Assembly: GCA_029255685.2 (NCBI GenBank)
Contig: CM055312.2
Coordinates: forward strand, 68,400,792 to 68,464,791
Direction: 5' to 3'
Length of the DNA: 64,000 nt
From: Silene conica
Lineage: Eukaryota > Streptophyta > Magnoliopsida > Caryophyllales > Caryophyllaceae
Part shown: positions 41,819-55,106 of the stretch, piece by piece
How positions within the stretch are numbered: the stretch's first letter is position 1
Layout: each line of letters opens with the position of its first letter
The notes under the pieces: generated by a model
Told to the model about the DNA's origin: nothing
Databases searched by the model: none
The model's input: only the letters and a program-made list of their open reading frames with translations
Translations under genes and position numbers: made by a program

Positions 41819-44471
41819 CATCATCATTATCACTGGGAGAATCGAGTACAAAATCACGGTAATTGCGATTAGGAATGCGAGCACGATGGCCTACCCCTGC
41901 CAAGAGCAAGCTGGTTAGGTGGTGACAGAACGAAACCAGGGGAAAGAGGGGGGCTCGGGTTTGTGATCAGAGGCGCAGCAGGGGATCCCGGGGGTGTGAC
42001 GAGAGTAGTGATAGTGGGATCAGAGGTATCATGGTCCCACTCAACAATTACATCATTCGAGAAGCTCGGAGTAGGAGGGTCTAAGGCTGGACTGGGCGAA
42101 GGGTTGTGGAACGGAAACTGATTTTCGTAAAAAATTACATTCCTAGAGACAAAGAATTCATGTCGGTCCAAATCGAAAAGATACTAACCCTTTTGGCCCG
42201 ATGGCTACCCCATAAAAATACATTTCCTACTTCGACTTGCAAACTTATCGCCTTTTGATTTTTGATTGTGATCAAAACAGAGAGAGACGAAGACACGAAG
42301 TATGTCAAAATTGGGTGGTTTTCCATAAATGCGGTCATAGGGTGTAAGGTCATTCAACACATGCATGAGAGGGGGTGCGATTAAGAACAAACGCGGCGGC
42401 TAAAATACATTCACCCCAAAATTTAATCGGAAGCCCACTTTGAAAGCGCAAAGCCCGACCTACATTTAAGATATGTTGGTGTTTCCGCTCAACCCTCCCG
42501 TTTTGTTGAGGGGTCCCAACACAAGACGATTGAGATAGGATACCGTGCTCGGAAAAATATGGTTTTAATGTATGGAATTCGGGAACATTATCACTGCGCA
42601 CAATTTTTATTTCGGCCGAGAATTGACGTTTAATCATGGCTATGAAAGTCTCAAACTTATGAAATACATCTGTTTTTGCAGTAAGTAAATAGACCCATAC
42701 ACCCCGAGAATAATCATCAACAAAGGTTAAAAAATAACGTGCACCGGCCGTGGAGGGAATATCATACGGACACCACAAATCACAATGAATAATTTCAAAA
42801 GCATTCAAAATATTATTCGTGCTCAAAGGAAAACTACTGCGAGTATGTTTAGCACGATGACAAACCTCACACGGTTTTGACAAAGACTGCACTTTATTAC
42901 GTAAGAAAGGAAGGAGTTGACTAAATTGGTCAGACGGATGTCCCAATCTGTGATGCCATAAGACAAAGGAAGATGACCCGGTATGTGTGATGTGCACGGA
43001 TTCCAATGCAGCGTGAAGGTAGTAAAGCCCGTCTAGCCTCTCACTAGTGCCAATTCCTCCCTCGTAGCCCGGTCCTGTATAGTACACGAAGTGGCATTGG
43101 TTATGTGAATTCACAATGTAAAGCATCACTCAACTGAGATGCTGGGATTAAATTACAAGTCAGTTGAGGCCCATATAACACGAGATTTAAAGTGATTTTA
43201 GAGGTGACAGGTACACGACGCACAATTGAGGCATATATTTCGGAGCCATCGGGTAACCCTACAACACGCTGAGGAATAGACTGTACATCATGAAGTAGCG
43301 TAAATTTACCGGTAACATGGTGCGAGCACCCCGTATCAATGAGCCACTTACCCGAATAATCCTGTGAAGAGGTACCATACACATTTACCAATGAGGCGGA
43401 AGCATGAGGAGATGAATCAACAGGCAAACTCGTGACAGGGGCATGAACATCATTACTAGCACTCTGGTTTTCCTCTGTACGGTTACCACCCCCTGTATCG
43501 CGAGAACGATCACCACCATTGCCACGGCTGCCTCCACGGCCGCGACCGGCAGAGCCACGGCCAGAACCCCGTCGCGTTTCTTTCAAGTCGTAGTACCAAT
43601 CCGGAACGCTGCCAAGCAAATCGAAACACATGGTACGATCGTGTCCGTTGTGATTACTATGGGAGCAATGCAATCTCCGGCGTTCGGTACGAGTCATCTG
43701 GGACGGGGCCGTGGAAGAGGGACGACTAGGACAGCTAACATTAAATAAACTAGCAATTTCCAATCTGGGTTCGGGAACAGTAGTAATCCCCCGGACCCGC
43801 TCCTCTCGACAAATCATATGATAGGCCCTAGCCACCGTAGGTGGTGGTGATTAGGCCAAAATTACTGAGCGAAGAGACGAGTATGGCTGTGAAAGTAAGC
43901 CGAGAAGAAACGAATGGAGCCGCTCAGATTCGCGACGGTCTAGATGCTGTTTGGCACTTGTGCAATCGGTACAACACATACAGTCAATTATGGGTTGATA
44001 TTTATCGAGATCATCTCATAATTGACACAATTTTCCATAATACATCGTAACAGACATACCTTCAACCTGACGACAATCGCCAAGACCACCTAGAATCTGC
44101 TGAATGCGAGACCTGTCAATAACACCGAACCGTTCCTGTAGGGTATCCCACAGGAGCTTGGCATTCTCAAATTTGGGAAGGAGGGACTTAACCTCCGGAG
44201 TTATCGTATTGGATAACCACGAAACCAACATGGAGTGAATCGTTTCCCAGCCATCAGACGTACATGGAGCGGCAGGGGCGTTAATGGTACCATTAACAAA
44301 CGCGTACTTCCGTCGCGATTTTAACGCAATACGAACATCATGGGACCATTCATTGTAGTTCTCGGGAGTAAGGCGAATAGGGGTGATAGAGTCGCCTGGT
44401 TTATCTTGTGGACCGAGATAATAGGGAGAGGAGGGCTCGATTTTCGTATGAGATTGATCGTCGATCGTCAT
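41819..44471 (-). pseudogene. Element B gag, protease and integrase part (broken)
   Basis: ATG at 44469-44471 opens a Copia gag (RLTPENYNEWSHDVRIALKSRRK, LLWDTLQERFG), which stops near 44016. In displaced frames follow a knuckle-like CSHSNHNGHDRTMC, a Gly/Arg-rich linker, protease (WLIDTGCSHHVTG), the pre-integrase region (LWHHRLGHPS, CEVCHRAKHTR) and the integrase core (HCDLW; VRSDNVPEF; VGTPQQNGRVERKHQH). The usual glycine after VRSDN is Val here. Frames change near 43840, 43110 and 42350. The end reaches the C insertion at 41814; RT continues at 8601. Confidence 0.9.
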
Positions 44472-44520
44472 CGCGACGGCTAGGGTTTTTGAATTAAGAA
44501 TTTTAATTTCGTTTTATTTC

Positions 44521-44529
44521 CTGATACCA
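44521..44529 (-). promoter_or_regulatory. Element B primer-binding site
   Basis: TGGTATCAG on the minus strand, touching the inner end of the 5' LTR; tRNA-Met type. Confidence 0.85.
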
Positions 44530-44717
44530 TGTTAAGCACAATTAACACACAACTCTTGTGTTTCTCTTATTTCTCTTCTAATTAAATAGCATACAAGTAG
44601 AAGACTATAGTAAAGACGTGCATGACATACATTACTAGCATTGACTAGCATTATAACATACGTTACCAATATTAGCATATGGCCCATACAATACTTGGGC
44701 TGAACCAGAATCTATTA
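44530..44717 (-). repeat. Element B 5' LTR
   Basis: 188 bp, intact. It pairs with the split 3' LTR, with about 10 substitutions. Confidence 0.94.
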
Positions 44718-44739
44718 AGTTAAAACAATATATACCTAT

Positions 44740-45992
44740 TGTTGGGAAATGTGTCCTCAACAATTGTGCGATCACGACAGTGATAAAAATCATTGTCATA
44801 AATCTTATGATATGAATATGCAAGGGACGATCCAATATTGATTTAGTCAACTGACCAACATTAATCGGTAATGATTGGCTGACTAGAGTTTAACATTACT
44901 GTCGTATGACGGTGGTAGTCAGTTGATCCCTTTAGGTCACACCTATAGGACAGACCCCTTAAACATACATATTGATTAATTGTATAGGATACGAATTAAT
45001 CGATATTCTTAAAACCGTATATTGAGAATTCAGAGGTTGAATCTTAAAGTAAGATTTATATTTGAAATTGAAATGTGTCAATTGTCAAATATTAAACGAT
45101 ATTTTAGAAATATCAAGATTAGTATAATGAATGGTTCATGGTTATAACAAATGTTGTTAATATATCGTATCAACGATTATTATGATAACCATATGTTGGG
45201 AGTAATTTCGAATTACTAAATAATTTGTTAAATATGATTTAATTAATTTAGAAATATTATTTATATGATAAATATATTTTAAATTAATACAATTTAATTA
45301 TGTCACATAGGATGTTGCATATTATACAATTGTACAAATCACATTTTGTAAAATGAAGGTCCATCTTACATAATATGTGTCGTGTGATATTATGTGAATA
45401 TGGGTTGCTTGTAGTTGTATATAGATCTATTAGAAACATAATGATGTTGCCTTGATACACAAGTTGTAGGAATGCAACCCTAAGAGCATAAGAGACAAAA
45501 GAGCATCAAAATCTCTCTTATATGCTCTACTTACACGACACACACACAACCCCAACAAAACCTACTTTGTCTATAAATATATGTGAGCCATCACATATTA
45601 ACACGAATGCTTATGCTTATTTTCTAGTAAAAATAAAACAAGTAAAACCTCCTAAATACTACTTAGATACTATTTGTAGTATACTAATAATATTATTATT
45701 AGTACACGGTTTTAAGATAACCTAATTCCGTCTCCTAACTCGAGTTCGGTCTTTGGTGTTTAAGGGTAGGTCTTGGGTGCAACGTAAAGGAGGCAAGCTA
45801 TTTTGGTTGCTCCGTGGAGGATCGTCCTAGCACTTATTTGGACCGTTTGTAAGGCCCTTTCCGTTATTATTCCGCATATATCCTTGCATGCATAAGATCT
45901 TGAGTATAAATTAATATGAGATTAATTAAAAATGTACATAATTAGTAAGACTACATTATATGGTTAACTAGTATGACTCACGTTTTCCTTCA
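44740..45992 (+). repeat. Element F 5' LTR
   Basis: 1253 bp, pairing with 56050-57301. It contains TATAAATA near 45572, a possible promoter element. Confidence 0.95.
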
Positions 45993-48479
45993 AGTGGTAT
46001 CAGAGCATTAGGTTGCTTGCATGCAACTCGATTTTTACGTTTTTGCGAGAAAATGCGATTTTAATTAAAAACGAAAATGAGTAGTACATATAGGATATGC
46101 ACGAAAATGTTAATGCATGTATACTTTCTGGTCTTAAAATAGTTTTAAGTCATTTTGATGATTTATGGAATATTATTGTTCAATATTGTAATTAAATTGG
46201 TTAATTCATGCTTTAAATCGGTTAAAAATGTTTTATTATGGGAAAAATTGCTAAATAATGTTTCTGCCCATGAATTTTAAATATGTTCTCACATGCATTT
46301 AACATATTATGAATATATATATAATTTTTGAAATTATTGAAGTTTTATGCATGGTTTATGATTTTTAATGGTTAAATAGTCATAAAATGAGTTAAATATG
46401 GGATAAATAGTAATATTATGAATTTAACTATAAAATTTTTTGTAGATGTCACATGCAATATTCAAAATATATGATGAATTTTCCAGAAATTTTTCTTTAA
46501 TATTGCATGAATATTGATTTTTATCGTAAAAATCGTAATATTAGTGACATATTTTAGCTTAAATAGTTTAAGTTCGAATTTGACCATAAAAATTTAATAT
46601 AGTGTCACATATATTATTTCTAGCATGCATGTGAATTTTGAGCTATTAATCTCGAATATTGCATGAGAAATGATTTTAATCGGTAAAATCGCGTAATATA
46701 TGACACGAATTATTAAAAATAGTAAAAGTTACTTATATGGTCCGAAAAATTCACCCATATTAGTCATATTACATATGATCATCAACATATTTATATTTTT
46801 ATTTAGTGCCAAAAGTTTCTGAAATTTTAAATTTTAATTTTAAGAGTTAAAGTTGAAATTGAGTGTTTAAGGAGTCATAATCATTACTTTTCAGCTCTAA
46901 AACAGTGTGCATCTGTTTTTCCCTGCATTTTTCAGTCACTTTGAATGTCTAGGAAGATTTAAAAATTATATTGGTATTTTATTACATAATTTTTGAATTA
47001 ATTTTGTATTTTTCGAAATATTTTGCATGTACACGGCTTATTTTACGAAATAAAAGGGCATATTTCGAAAATATTTAAGTTTAAAGGATCTGAAATTTTA
47101 GAAAATTTCCAGTATGTTCAAAATTTTGAATTTTGAATTTTCGAAATTTTTATGACTCGCTTGATTATTTTAATGCTATTTCCCGTAAAACCGATTAAAA
47201 CCGAACAATATTAAAATAAGTTAAGTTAATTTTCGAAATTTGAGTAAGACTAAATTTTGAATCCTAAAATGTGTTAGGAAACTTAACTAAATCGTGAATA
47301 GTGATTCATAGAGTGATTAGTGATTTTAAAATTGTTTAAATCACGTTATTCCATAAAACCGTGTTATTACGAATAACGATATTTAAAACATGTTTAAATA
47401 GGACGATTTGGCTTAGGTTTTGCATTTTACATAAGCATTGCATATTTAATTATTATTTATGAATGTCATATTTTATTTACGTAATTTTGGAATTATGTAA
47501 TTTACTTAGTATGGCCTTAGATTTTAATCGATATTTCCCGTAATGTAAGGGTTTATCGATTCGGTTGTAATTTAATGTGATCTCGTATCACTTATTTTAT
47601 TGTTTTATTTTTATTTTATAATGTATAAAATAGATAGAAAATTTGTAATTATTTGTAATTCCGGAGATCCTTGAAGACGGTGCCATTTCGGAAAGGAGTT
47701 CCGACCAAGACGGAGTTTGCCTTGGGATGCGTGCCGCGTGTGAAGTTCAAGGGACCAAAGGAGTTGGTTTCCGAATTTTTATTTTACTTTCAAATTTTCT
47801 ATTTTAGGAAAGGCCATACTAGGGTTTTATTTATGCTTTTAAGTTTTTATGCTTTTATGCTTATCATGTTTGCATGCATAGCCAAATCGTCATCCAAACT
47901 CATGCATTTCATCGATTTTATCGACCGTGTCAATTAATTTATCGATAATTCACCGACTTAGTTCACTTAAAGGAGATAGATAATAAATTGACAAGATCTC
48001 TTACGTTATTTAAAAATCGAGACATAGCCTTACCAAAAAGTAAAGAACCCGCGAAGGATCTTCTTCATAAGGGAGTAGGCTCGGCTAAACCGGGGTGCAA
48101 ACCTTATTACGTTGGTGAAGTGGGGTAATATGATTACTTATTCTTGAAATTTGGTTGATCTCGACGAAGGTATTCGAGCCACCGTAGTGGTAATAAGTTC
48201 GGGCTAAGATAAGAATTAGTGTAATTTTATCGACCGAGAGTTCTAAAAGTAGAATCGATTAAGGGGTTAATCTACCGAGTCACATTAATGAGGGATGTAT
48301 CGGCTAAACCGTGCCCGAGTTAGTGTGTATTTGGGTCTCGGGATCATTTACTTAATTGGGTAAGAGATCATTAAGTAGATGCTTAACTTGTTTAAAATTT
48401 ACAAGTTTATTTATTAAAACGATAATTGTGTTTTAATTCCTTTATTTTATTGTAGTTCAATTTCGACTTTCAATCATCA
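45993..48479 (+). other. Element F primer site and long AT-rich leader
   Basis: Primer site TGGTATCAGAGC at 45995-46006. About 2.5 kb of AT-rich sequence without open frames or recognised domains follows before gag. Confidence 0.8.
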
Positions 48480-49406
48480 ATGGCGAATAACGCTCCACCA
48501 CTCCCACATCACGTTTCATGGCTTCGGTCTTTTATGGATCGTTGCAAGCTTGAGAAGCATGGCGCCAATTTTAAAGATTGGGACGCCCAATTGGTGTTGG
48601 CCGCGGAAACCGACGATAAGACTCGTTATCTTACCATTGTCGCTCCTCCCACTCCCGGTGCTCGTTCATCGGAAGCGACTCGTGAGGCCTATGAGGCCTA
48701 CATGAAAGAGTCACATGCTTTAAAGAACGTGCTTATATTTTCGATGGAGCCGGATCTCTAAAGAAGAATGATTAAGCTAGCCACGGCTAATGAGATTTAC
48801 ACTAAGATTGCGACCATGTTTTCGCAAGCTCCTAGAGTAATCCAATATGAGGCGGCCTCCTCATTCTTTGATTTGACCTTAAAGGAAGGTCAAAGGGTTA
48901 GTCCTCATGTGCTCAAAATGGTTGAGCTAGACGAAACCTTGAAGTTGCAAGGGGTGAATGTTCCCGACTCGCTTATTATTGACAAAATCCTTCACTCCCT
49001 CAACAAAGTGAAATCGTATGTTCAGTTTCGGGTAAACTATAACATGCGAAATCAAATAACCTCCTTGGATGAGTTACATAAGATGTTAGTCCAAGCGGAG
49101 AGGGATATGGGACTTAATGAGAGTTCAACAAAGGATGTGCTAAATATCGAGAAGAAAAGCAAGGGGAAGTTTAAGCGCAAGGCTAACAAGGGTAAAAATG
49201 TCAAAGCCTTCAAACCCGCATCTCCTAAGGAGAAGACTTTTATGAAAGGTGCTTCTTCTTCGTCGTCATCAAAGGTTGAAGACAAGTGCCATTATTGCAC
49301 TAAGATGGGGCATTGGAAGCGGAATTGCCCGAAGTATCTCCATGACCTCAAAGCCGGAAGGGTTCTTGCAGTAGGTATAAATTCTCGTATAATTCATGTT
49401 ATTTAA
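48480..49406 (+). pseudogene. Element F gag (one in-frame stop)
   Basis: ATG at 48480 opens a Copia gag of the UBN2 type (NFKDWDAQLVLAAETDDKTRY). After residue 93 an in-frame TAA (48759-48761) interrupts it, and the same frame continues for about 214 more codons (IYTKIATMFSQAPRVIQYEA, LIIDKILHSL, YNMRNQITSLDELHKMLVQAE). A Lys-rich stretch precedes a CCHC knuckle, CHYCTKMGHWKRNC (near 49287-49328), and the tail GRVLAVG, after which Copia protease would normally follow. Instead the frame closes at 49404-49406 and no protease, integrase or RT was found. Confidence 0.88.
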
Positions 49407-50880
49407 TCAATTTTTGTATATTGATGCAAGTTATTGATTCTTACCCGTTTATAAATTGTTTTAAAGGGGCTCCTACCAAAGATAAGGGCAAGGAGAAAGA
49501 GAAGGAAACTTGAAGTTCCTTCCATGGATGGCTAAGGTAGCATCCGAGATTGAAGACATGAAGAGCATGACTCTAATTTTTCATTTGATGTCTTCTTTCT
49601 TTTTGCATTTTAATTTAAGAACTTTGTATTTCTTGTACGACAAGAATCTTGTTGAAACAATGGTTGTAATAGTGGTGACTTGGTTTTCAACCCAAGTCAT
49701 CCTTTTGTTCTTAATCAAATATGTTTGGTTGTTTTAAAATGCTTTCATATGATATATAACATGAGTAATATGATAGGATCATTATAAAAGTAATTCGACT
49801 TATTTAAAACGAGAATTGCATCCCGTGAAATACTTCAAATTCAAACATAAGAACATTAGTTCATTATAAGATTTTCACCTTAAATGAAAGAATATGTTAA
49901 TATCTCAATACTCACATAATTCTTTATCCAGTACATTGTTGACGGGCGAAAAATGTTATCCTTCTTAAATAAACGGTTATTTTAGAGGATAGAGTGGGAG
50001 AAATTCTACGCCCGCAAACCAATGAAATAAACATAGGATCTTAGAGAAGAGTCCTATAAGGAGTCCTTAAGAAGAACTCTAAGAGATTGGATAGAAGAAA
50101 CTACGAGAGGACACAGAAGAAACTACGCGAGGACACAAAAAGGAAATGTTCCATATGTTGTCAATAGTTCCTAGAGAGGACAAAGGGAACCGCGAGTGTT
50201 AACAAAAGGAAATCGTTTCCATGATGTTAATGTTTCTGTTTTATAAAGATAATAGAGGAGAAATCATCTCCCGGTCTCGTGAAAATAGAAGATTCTTTCC
50301 GTGGGAAGGAAAATGAAAAATGAAATTAATGTTCATAGCGAGTTGAGAAAATGTTTGAAGTAAATCAAAATGAAATGTTCATTATGAGTTGAGAAGATGT
50401 TTGAAGATGTTACATAATCACTATGAAGATAGTGGGAGTTATTAAACTATAAGATAGTAATATGGAATTAAGTGGGAGAAAAGTTATTAAGGAAACGAAA
50501 CCTACCATTTAGAGAGAATGGTGATTCTTTAAAGGTTAAAGAATATAAGGTTTTCAATTCTAAATCAATGTATGTTAAGAACATAAATCATAAGTGAGTT
50601 TATTATATGATAATGAAACGTCATCGAACAGTTAACGAGGTTTGGATTTGAATCCGAGATATGAAAATGTTAATTCATATAACCTTGATCAAAATGCCAT
50701 AAGTTGAAATAAAGCCCTATTTCGATATAAGTTTCTCGAGGAGAACTAGTAGATCAAATTTAGGTAAGCTACAATATAAATTCGAGTACAGTATGACTAT
50801 GTTCATAAGGATGACATGTCATGAGTTTTGAGAAAACAGTGGGAGCTTCCTTAAAGTAAGGAGACTCGAGTCGAGTATAA
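49407..50880 (+). other. Element F internal region, non-coding
   Basis: About 1.5 kb without supportable genes, containing short purine-rich repeats such as GAAACTACG-GAGGACACA near 50095-50140. A 75-codon frame at 49510-49737 has no recognisable domain. Confidence 0.65.
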
Positions 50881-50889
50881 CACTACTAG

Positions 50890-51225
50890 AAAAATCATAA
50901 TAGACATCGGACTTTTTCGTACATATGCATCAGATTTACAACTGATGCACAGTCTACACATGTATATACTTTTACGCATATACATCGGTTTTAAAACCGA
51001 TGTCTATTTGTAGAATAGACATCAGTTGTCTTTTATCTGATGTCTATCCAAAAGATATGCATCTGTTTTCTAGTAAAATCTGATGTCTATTACTTTTGTT
51101 ATACATCAGTTCAATTTTGTCTGATGTCTATTCGTCAAATATGCATCAGTGTTCTACTAAACACTGATGTCTATTCTCTCCATTAGACATCAGATTTTTA
51201 AAAACCCGATGCATATTGTTTATTT
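50890..51225. repeat. CACTA left subterminal repeats
   Basis: About a dozen ACATCAG-, TGCATCAG- and CTGATGTCTAT-like words alternate in orientation, so adjacent words can form hairpins (for example CATCAGTGTT with AACACTGATG near 51145-51170). Confidence 0.85.
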
Positions 51226-51484
51226 TTGTGTTTTTAAAAAAAGTTTAATAGGCCGGTTTTATATAATCAACCAGCTCAACCATTCATCAACTATGCAAAA
51301 ATCACAAGCATTATCCAAAATCCGTTGTCACCAAATACATCCATGGCCAATACATTACGTACATACGCAAAAACCACTATCCTGGCATTGAATAATATCA
51401 AAAGCCACCAAATGTAAGTTACAAAATATGGTGTATACGTAATATAACCAAACCCATCATCCGACAAAGTAATACATTATATTA

Positions 51485-51569
51485 CTAATTATTCAGAAAA
51501 TAATCCGCCCATAAGTCACGAACCTCGTCGATTTCGTCTTGTGAATATGATGTTGTGTCTCGAAAAAAG
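51485..51569 (-). other. Possible terminal exon in the CACTA element
   Basis: On the minus strand a pyrimidine-rich tract ending in GCAG at about 51570 precedes an open stretch encoding FRDTTSYSQDEIDEVRDLW... that ends in TAG at 51485-51487. It looks like the last exon of a gene on the same strand as the captured glycosyltransferase. I recall similar acidic tails in CACTA-encoded proteins, but I cannot assign it. Confidence 0.35.
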
Positions 51570-52507
51570 CTGCATGTTAAAAAAAATACTTTATTAAAAA
51601 ACTGATAGTGAATGATAGTGCAACAACAATAACCCATATTTTAGTCTTTTAGCAAAGCCGCTGAATCCTGATGATACAGAAGAGTCCCACAACGAATAAC
51701 CCATCATTTATGTGTAACATCCAGTGCTGCAAAAACCAGCCTCTAGCTACGGATAACAGGTGAAAGAGGTCAGGTAACGATCTAGTCAATTGATCGAGCT
51801 AAAGCCATATGAGGTGAAAGAGGTCTTATTCCCATTAGTATCTCAGAGAAGCAGAGCTCACCCGACTCGGCAAGTGGGGACAATCCTATACGTCAGCAAG
51901 AGCTGAAAGAGGTGAAAGAGGTCTTATTCCCATTTACATATGTGCCATATGAGGTGAAAGAGGTCTTATTCCCATTTACATGGTACCTACATGGTAAGTA
52001 ATGTAATAAAGTCTTTGCAACACCTGACTCACCCCTCACGCTTTGCAACACTCTGATGCACAAAGCAGAACGTAAGTAATTTAATAAAGTCTTTTTAGTT
52101 GTACTACGGTCCTACATGGTACCTACTTCACAACAAAAGGAAGTTCATGCAATTTAGTGAGCCATTTTGCTCGATTCCATCATAATTTAGCAAACATAAA
52201 TAATAGTTCGTTGGCTCCGTTGGTAATGGAATGACGGAATGGTAACACAAATAGTGCCATACTGCCATTATACCTGTGACCGATAACAAACCGTATAACA
52301 ATGCCTTTTTCTTCCTCCACCCTCTTTCTTTTGTCTCCTGCATTTTCACCAAATGGGCCATGACTTGATCAATTAACCATATATGTAGTAGTAAATACAG
52401 CCGTCTAATACAAGACATGCTGGTTTCATAGACACTGCCACGGGTAAACGAAACATGGTACGAAGTATTATGGCATGTGAAGTGTAAGATTTACTCCTTG
52501 TAAACAT
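51570..52507. other. CACTA interior, no gene recognised
   Basis: Contains four copies of the phrase GGTGAAAGAGGTC between 51760 and 51975, mostly followed by TTATTCCCATT. A phrase near 52157 (GAGCCATTTTGC) is repeated at 53953. Probably intron-like or filler sequence. Confidence 0.5.
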
Positions 52508-52717
52508 ACCTTGAGGCATCCAAGTTGCACGAACTGAATCTCTACGTTTCCGGCTGTTGAAAGCAGTGTTAATCCCAACAACCATTAAATATTTTCTTTT
52601 GGTAGTTACAGCATCCTGCATGTTCTCTGATGCAGGAGATCCGATCAGGAGTGATTCCTGTGTTGCCCTTGCAATAGCTAATTCTCCCTCCAATTTTGAA
52701 ATGGTTTTCTCCAGTGT
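52508..52717 (-). pseudogene. Captured exon of a beta-1,3-galactosyltransferase (GT31)
   Basis: The minus strand encodes about 70 residues: a coiled-coil-like segment ([20 protein letters not shown]) followed by [31 protein letters not shown] recognise this as the stem-to-catalytic-domain junction of plant GT31 beta-1,3-galactosyltransferases, Golgi type-II membrane proteins that add galactose to arabinogalactan and other glycans. Bases at both ends fit splice sites: TTTAATCAG before the segment and GTATGT after it. Introns were therefore carried along, which points to DNA-level capture rather than a retrocopy. The downstream catalytic part, including the DxD region, is not present in this window. 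Confidence 0.85.
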
Positions 52718-52842
52718 CCTGATTAAAATAGTCGTCCAAGAATTTATATAAAGGCACCACTGCAACAGCGAGGAGAAAAAGCAATGTAATGTTTGAGAAA
52801 ATGATATCCATAACCTGAAAGCTTACGGTATGACATTGTTTT

Positions 52843-53160
52843 TGGTGGACGACTCTCCGGAGTCAGGATTTGACTCATGGCGTACAAGCTGACAGGTTTA
52901 AAAAGTAAAATATTAGTTCAAGCAAAAGGCAAGTTCACATCTTATATCAACATTTTTCTCAATCATTATAGCATCACAAAATTAATTACTACTCCATACA
53001 TCCAATGTTGAATATATTTACAAGCAAAACTAAAATGTGCACCTGTCTTCGGCCTTGATCAATCGACTTGCTTCGATCTCTTCTTTTAACTGTACTTCCT
53101 ACATCTTTTTCTTCCGGCACCGTCCAGATCCTGGCATATGTGGGATATAATTACACAACC
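52843..53160 (-). pseudogene. Further exon-like segments upstream of the captured GT31 exon
   Basis: Minus-strand segments near 53045-53155 (including RIWTVPEEKDV, similar to the region after the membrane anchor in GT31 proteins) and 52845-52906 (flanked by CAG and GTAAGC splice-like bases) suggest that more than one exon was captured. The match is weak and the frame between them is uncertain. Confidence 0.4.
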
Positions 53161-54899
53161 AAGTTGACTAAATAGAACGAAAGTAAAGTGAATGCAAACC
53201 TTACATGCAAAAGGCAGCATTAGACTATTAGTCTATTACACATTCAACAGTTTATTTGGTTCACAGTTGTAAATTTCTATCGATCTTTCATCATCTATAA
53301 TGACACCCAAATAGTCAGATGCGATTGGAGCACTTCAAAGCAATAAGGACGCCAATAATGTGCTCCAACTTCTATATCCCTTCAAGGAAGCATAACTACC
53401 CTTTACCATCCCCATTAGGCAAACTGTCGTTTTTCTGTCTCATCGGAGTTAGAAAACACACCTAACTAGCAGCCTCGGCTATAAAGCTGGAAAAGAAAAT
53501 ACTTAAAATGACCTTTCAATGAAAAATCCATGGACATGAAACTACTTGGGATCGGACATGTTAATCAAGCTCTACAACCTAAAATGACCTTTCAATGTTA
53601 ATCAGAAATGTTGAAAAAAAATCGTTAAAAAGAGCTCCTATTTATAACTGAAGCAATAGCATTCCGATGCCTCATTAAGTAAGTTCGCATAAGAGAGGGA
53701 AACTACTATGGAGTAACATAAAAACACTGAAGACCATCGCATGCAAGTCAGACCAACAAACCACATTTGCTTCCATCTCAAAGTAACTGCAAATATATAA
53801 AGGCTCTCAATTCTCAACAACGGAAGAACTCTATATTTCGGATTTTTACAGACAAACCCAAGAATATTTCGATGTCCAACGTGCCCAAATAATCATTATT
53901 CTTTGGTTTGGGATCAGCATGGAAGAAATAAAATGGTTCACTAGCAGAGCGATTTAGTGAGCCATTTTGCCCGATTCCATCAACAGTACCGAATTAATGT
54001 AGATGGCAGCTCATTTAGCTCATACTTCGTATTGAGTAACAGTACTCATGACTTTAGTTGACACATATTGCCACAATGATTGTATTCATTCTTTCATGCT
54101 CATCTTTAGTACTCTATACTTTGACTGATATGTGTATTATATCGTCTGCAACATGACATTTGTTCATTTAGAATAAGCATAAAGATGTTTCTTATTGAGT
54201 AAACATGACATTTGTACTCGTATCCATAGTTCGGGATGTGCTTGGTAACAGTATTATATCGTCTGCAACATGACATTTGTTCATTTAGCTCATAGTGGAT
54301 TTTGCTCGATTCCATTTCACAATAAAATTGAATAGAATAAGCATTGAACGAAAAAATTGAATGACAACTGAAAATTAAAATAACAAATCAAAGGCTCCTT
54401 CTAACTCAAGTAAGTATTCTGTTACCAAGCACATCCCGAACTATGGATACGAGTACAATCGTTAAAGAACCGCCACGCACTAGTAAGCAAATGCGCTGTT
54501 TACGTCTAGGTAGGTGAACATACAAATCAAAAATTGAATAAAAGAGTTGAGAAGTACCGATAATGGAGCAACCGAGCGAGATAGGAGAAGTAAAGCCGAG
54601 TTAGAGGGACGACGAGCAGTACCGATAATAGAGCTGCTTCGATATAAGAAGCCAAGGATCGTCCGCGATTGCAATTAATTTGGGGATGGAATTAATAATG
54701 AAAAATATGATTACCGGTGATGGACGAGATTGTTGAAGAAGGCAGAAATTATAGAAGCTAGGGATTGCAGTCGTGTTGGTTAAAATTGTTGAAGAAGACA
54801 GAAATTAGGGATTGAATATGATTTTGGGGAATAAAGGGGATATAATTTTGCCGCGCCAATATTATAATATTACTGCAATATTATTTTATTTATTAGTTT
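53161..54899. other. CACTA interior, right half, no gene recognised
   Basis: Includes a direct repeat (ATATCGTCTGCAACATGACA near 54138 and 54252) and an inverted repeat of about 38 bp (54212-54250 against 54420-54457, core ACTCGTATCCATAGTTCGGG). An open frame at 54480-54674 on the minus strand is of unknown meaning. Confidence 0.5.
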
Positions 54900-55085
54900 A
54901 TACATGGATTTTAATAAATCTGATGTATATAACATCAGTTAAAAAGTGCACCTAGTTATAGACATGGGTTATTTCAAAGTCTGATGTTTATATATATGGA
55001 TAGACATCAGATTTTTCAAAATAACCGATGTATAATTATATGCATCAGATTTTTTAAAAAATCTGATGCATATTAACTAATGTCT
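54900..55085. repeat. CACTA right subterminal repeats
   Basis: Repeats of the same ACATCAG/CTGATGT family as the left end. Confidence 0.8.
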
Positions 55086-55106
55086 ATTTGACATTTTGTA
55101 GTAGTG

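Larger units (their letters stand above)
50881..55106. mobile_element. Element G: CACTA transposon with captured gene sequence
   Basis: Ends CACTACTAGAAAAA (50881) and the reverse complement of CACTACTACAAAAT (to 55106), with a 3-bp TAA duplication at 50878-50880 and 55107-55109. Subterminal zones are full of short direct and inverted ACATCAG/CTGATGTC repeats, as in CACTA elements where transposase binds. No transposase was recognised in 4226 bp, so it is probably non-autonomous. It carries exon-like sequence of a host glycosyltransferase on its minus strand. Confidence 0.94.

Noticed and set aside
49510..49737. Hydrophobic 75-codon frame in element F
   Set aside because: No family resemblance, AT-rich composition, and a position in a non-coding internal region.
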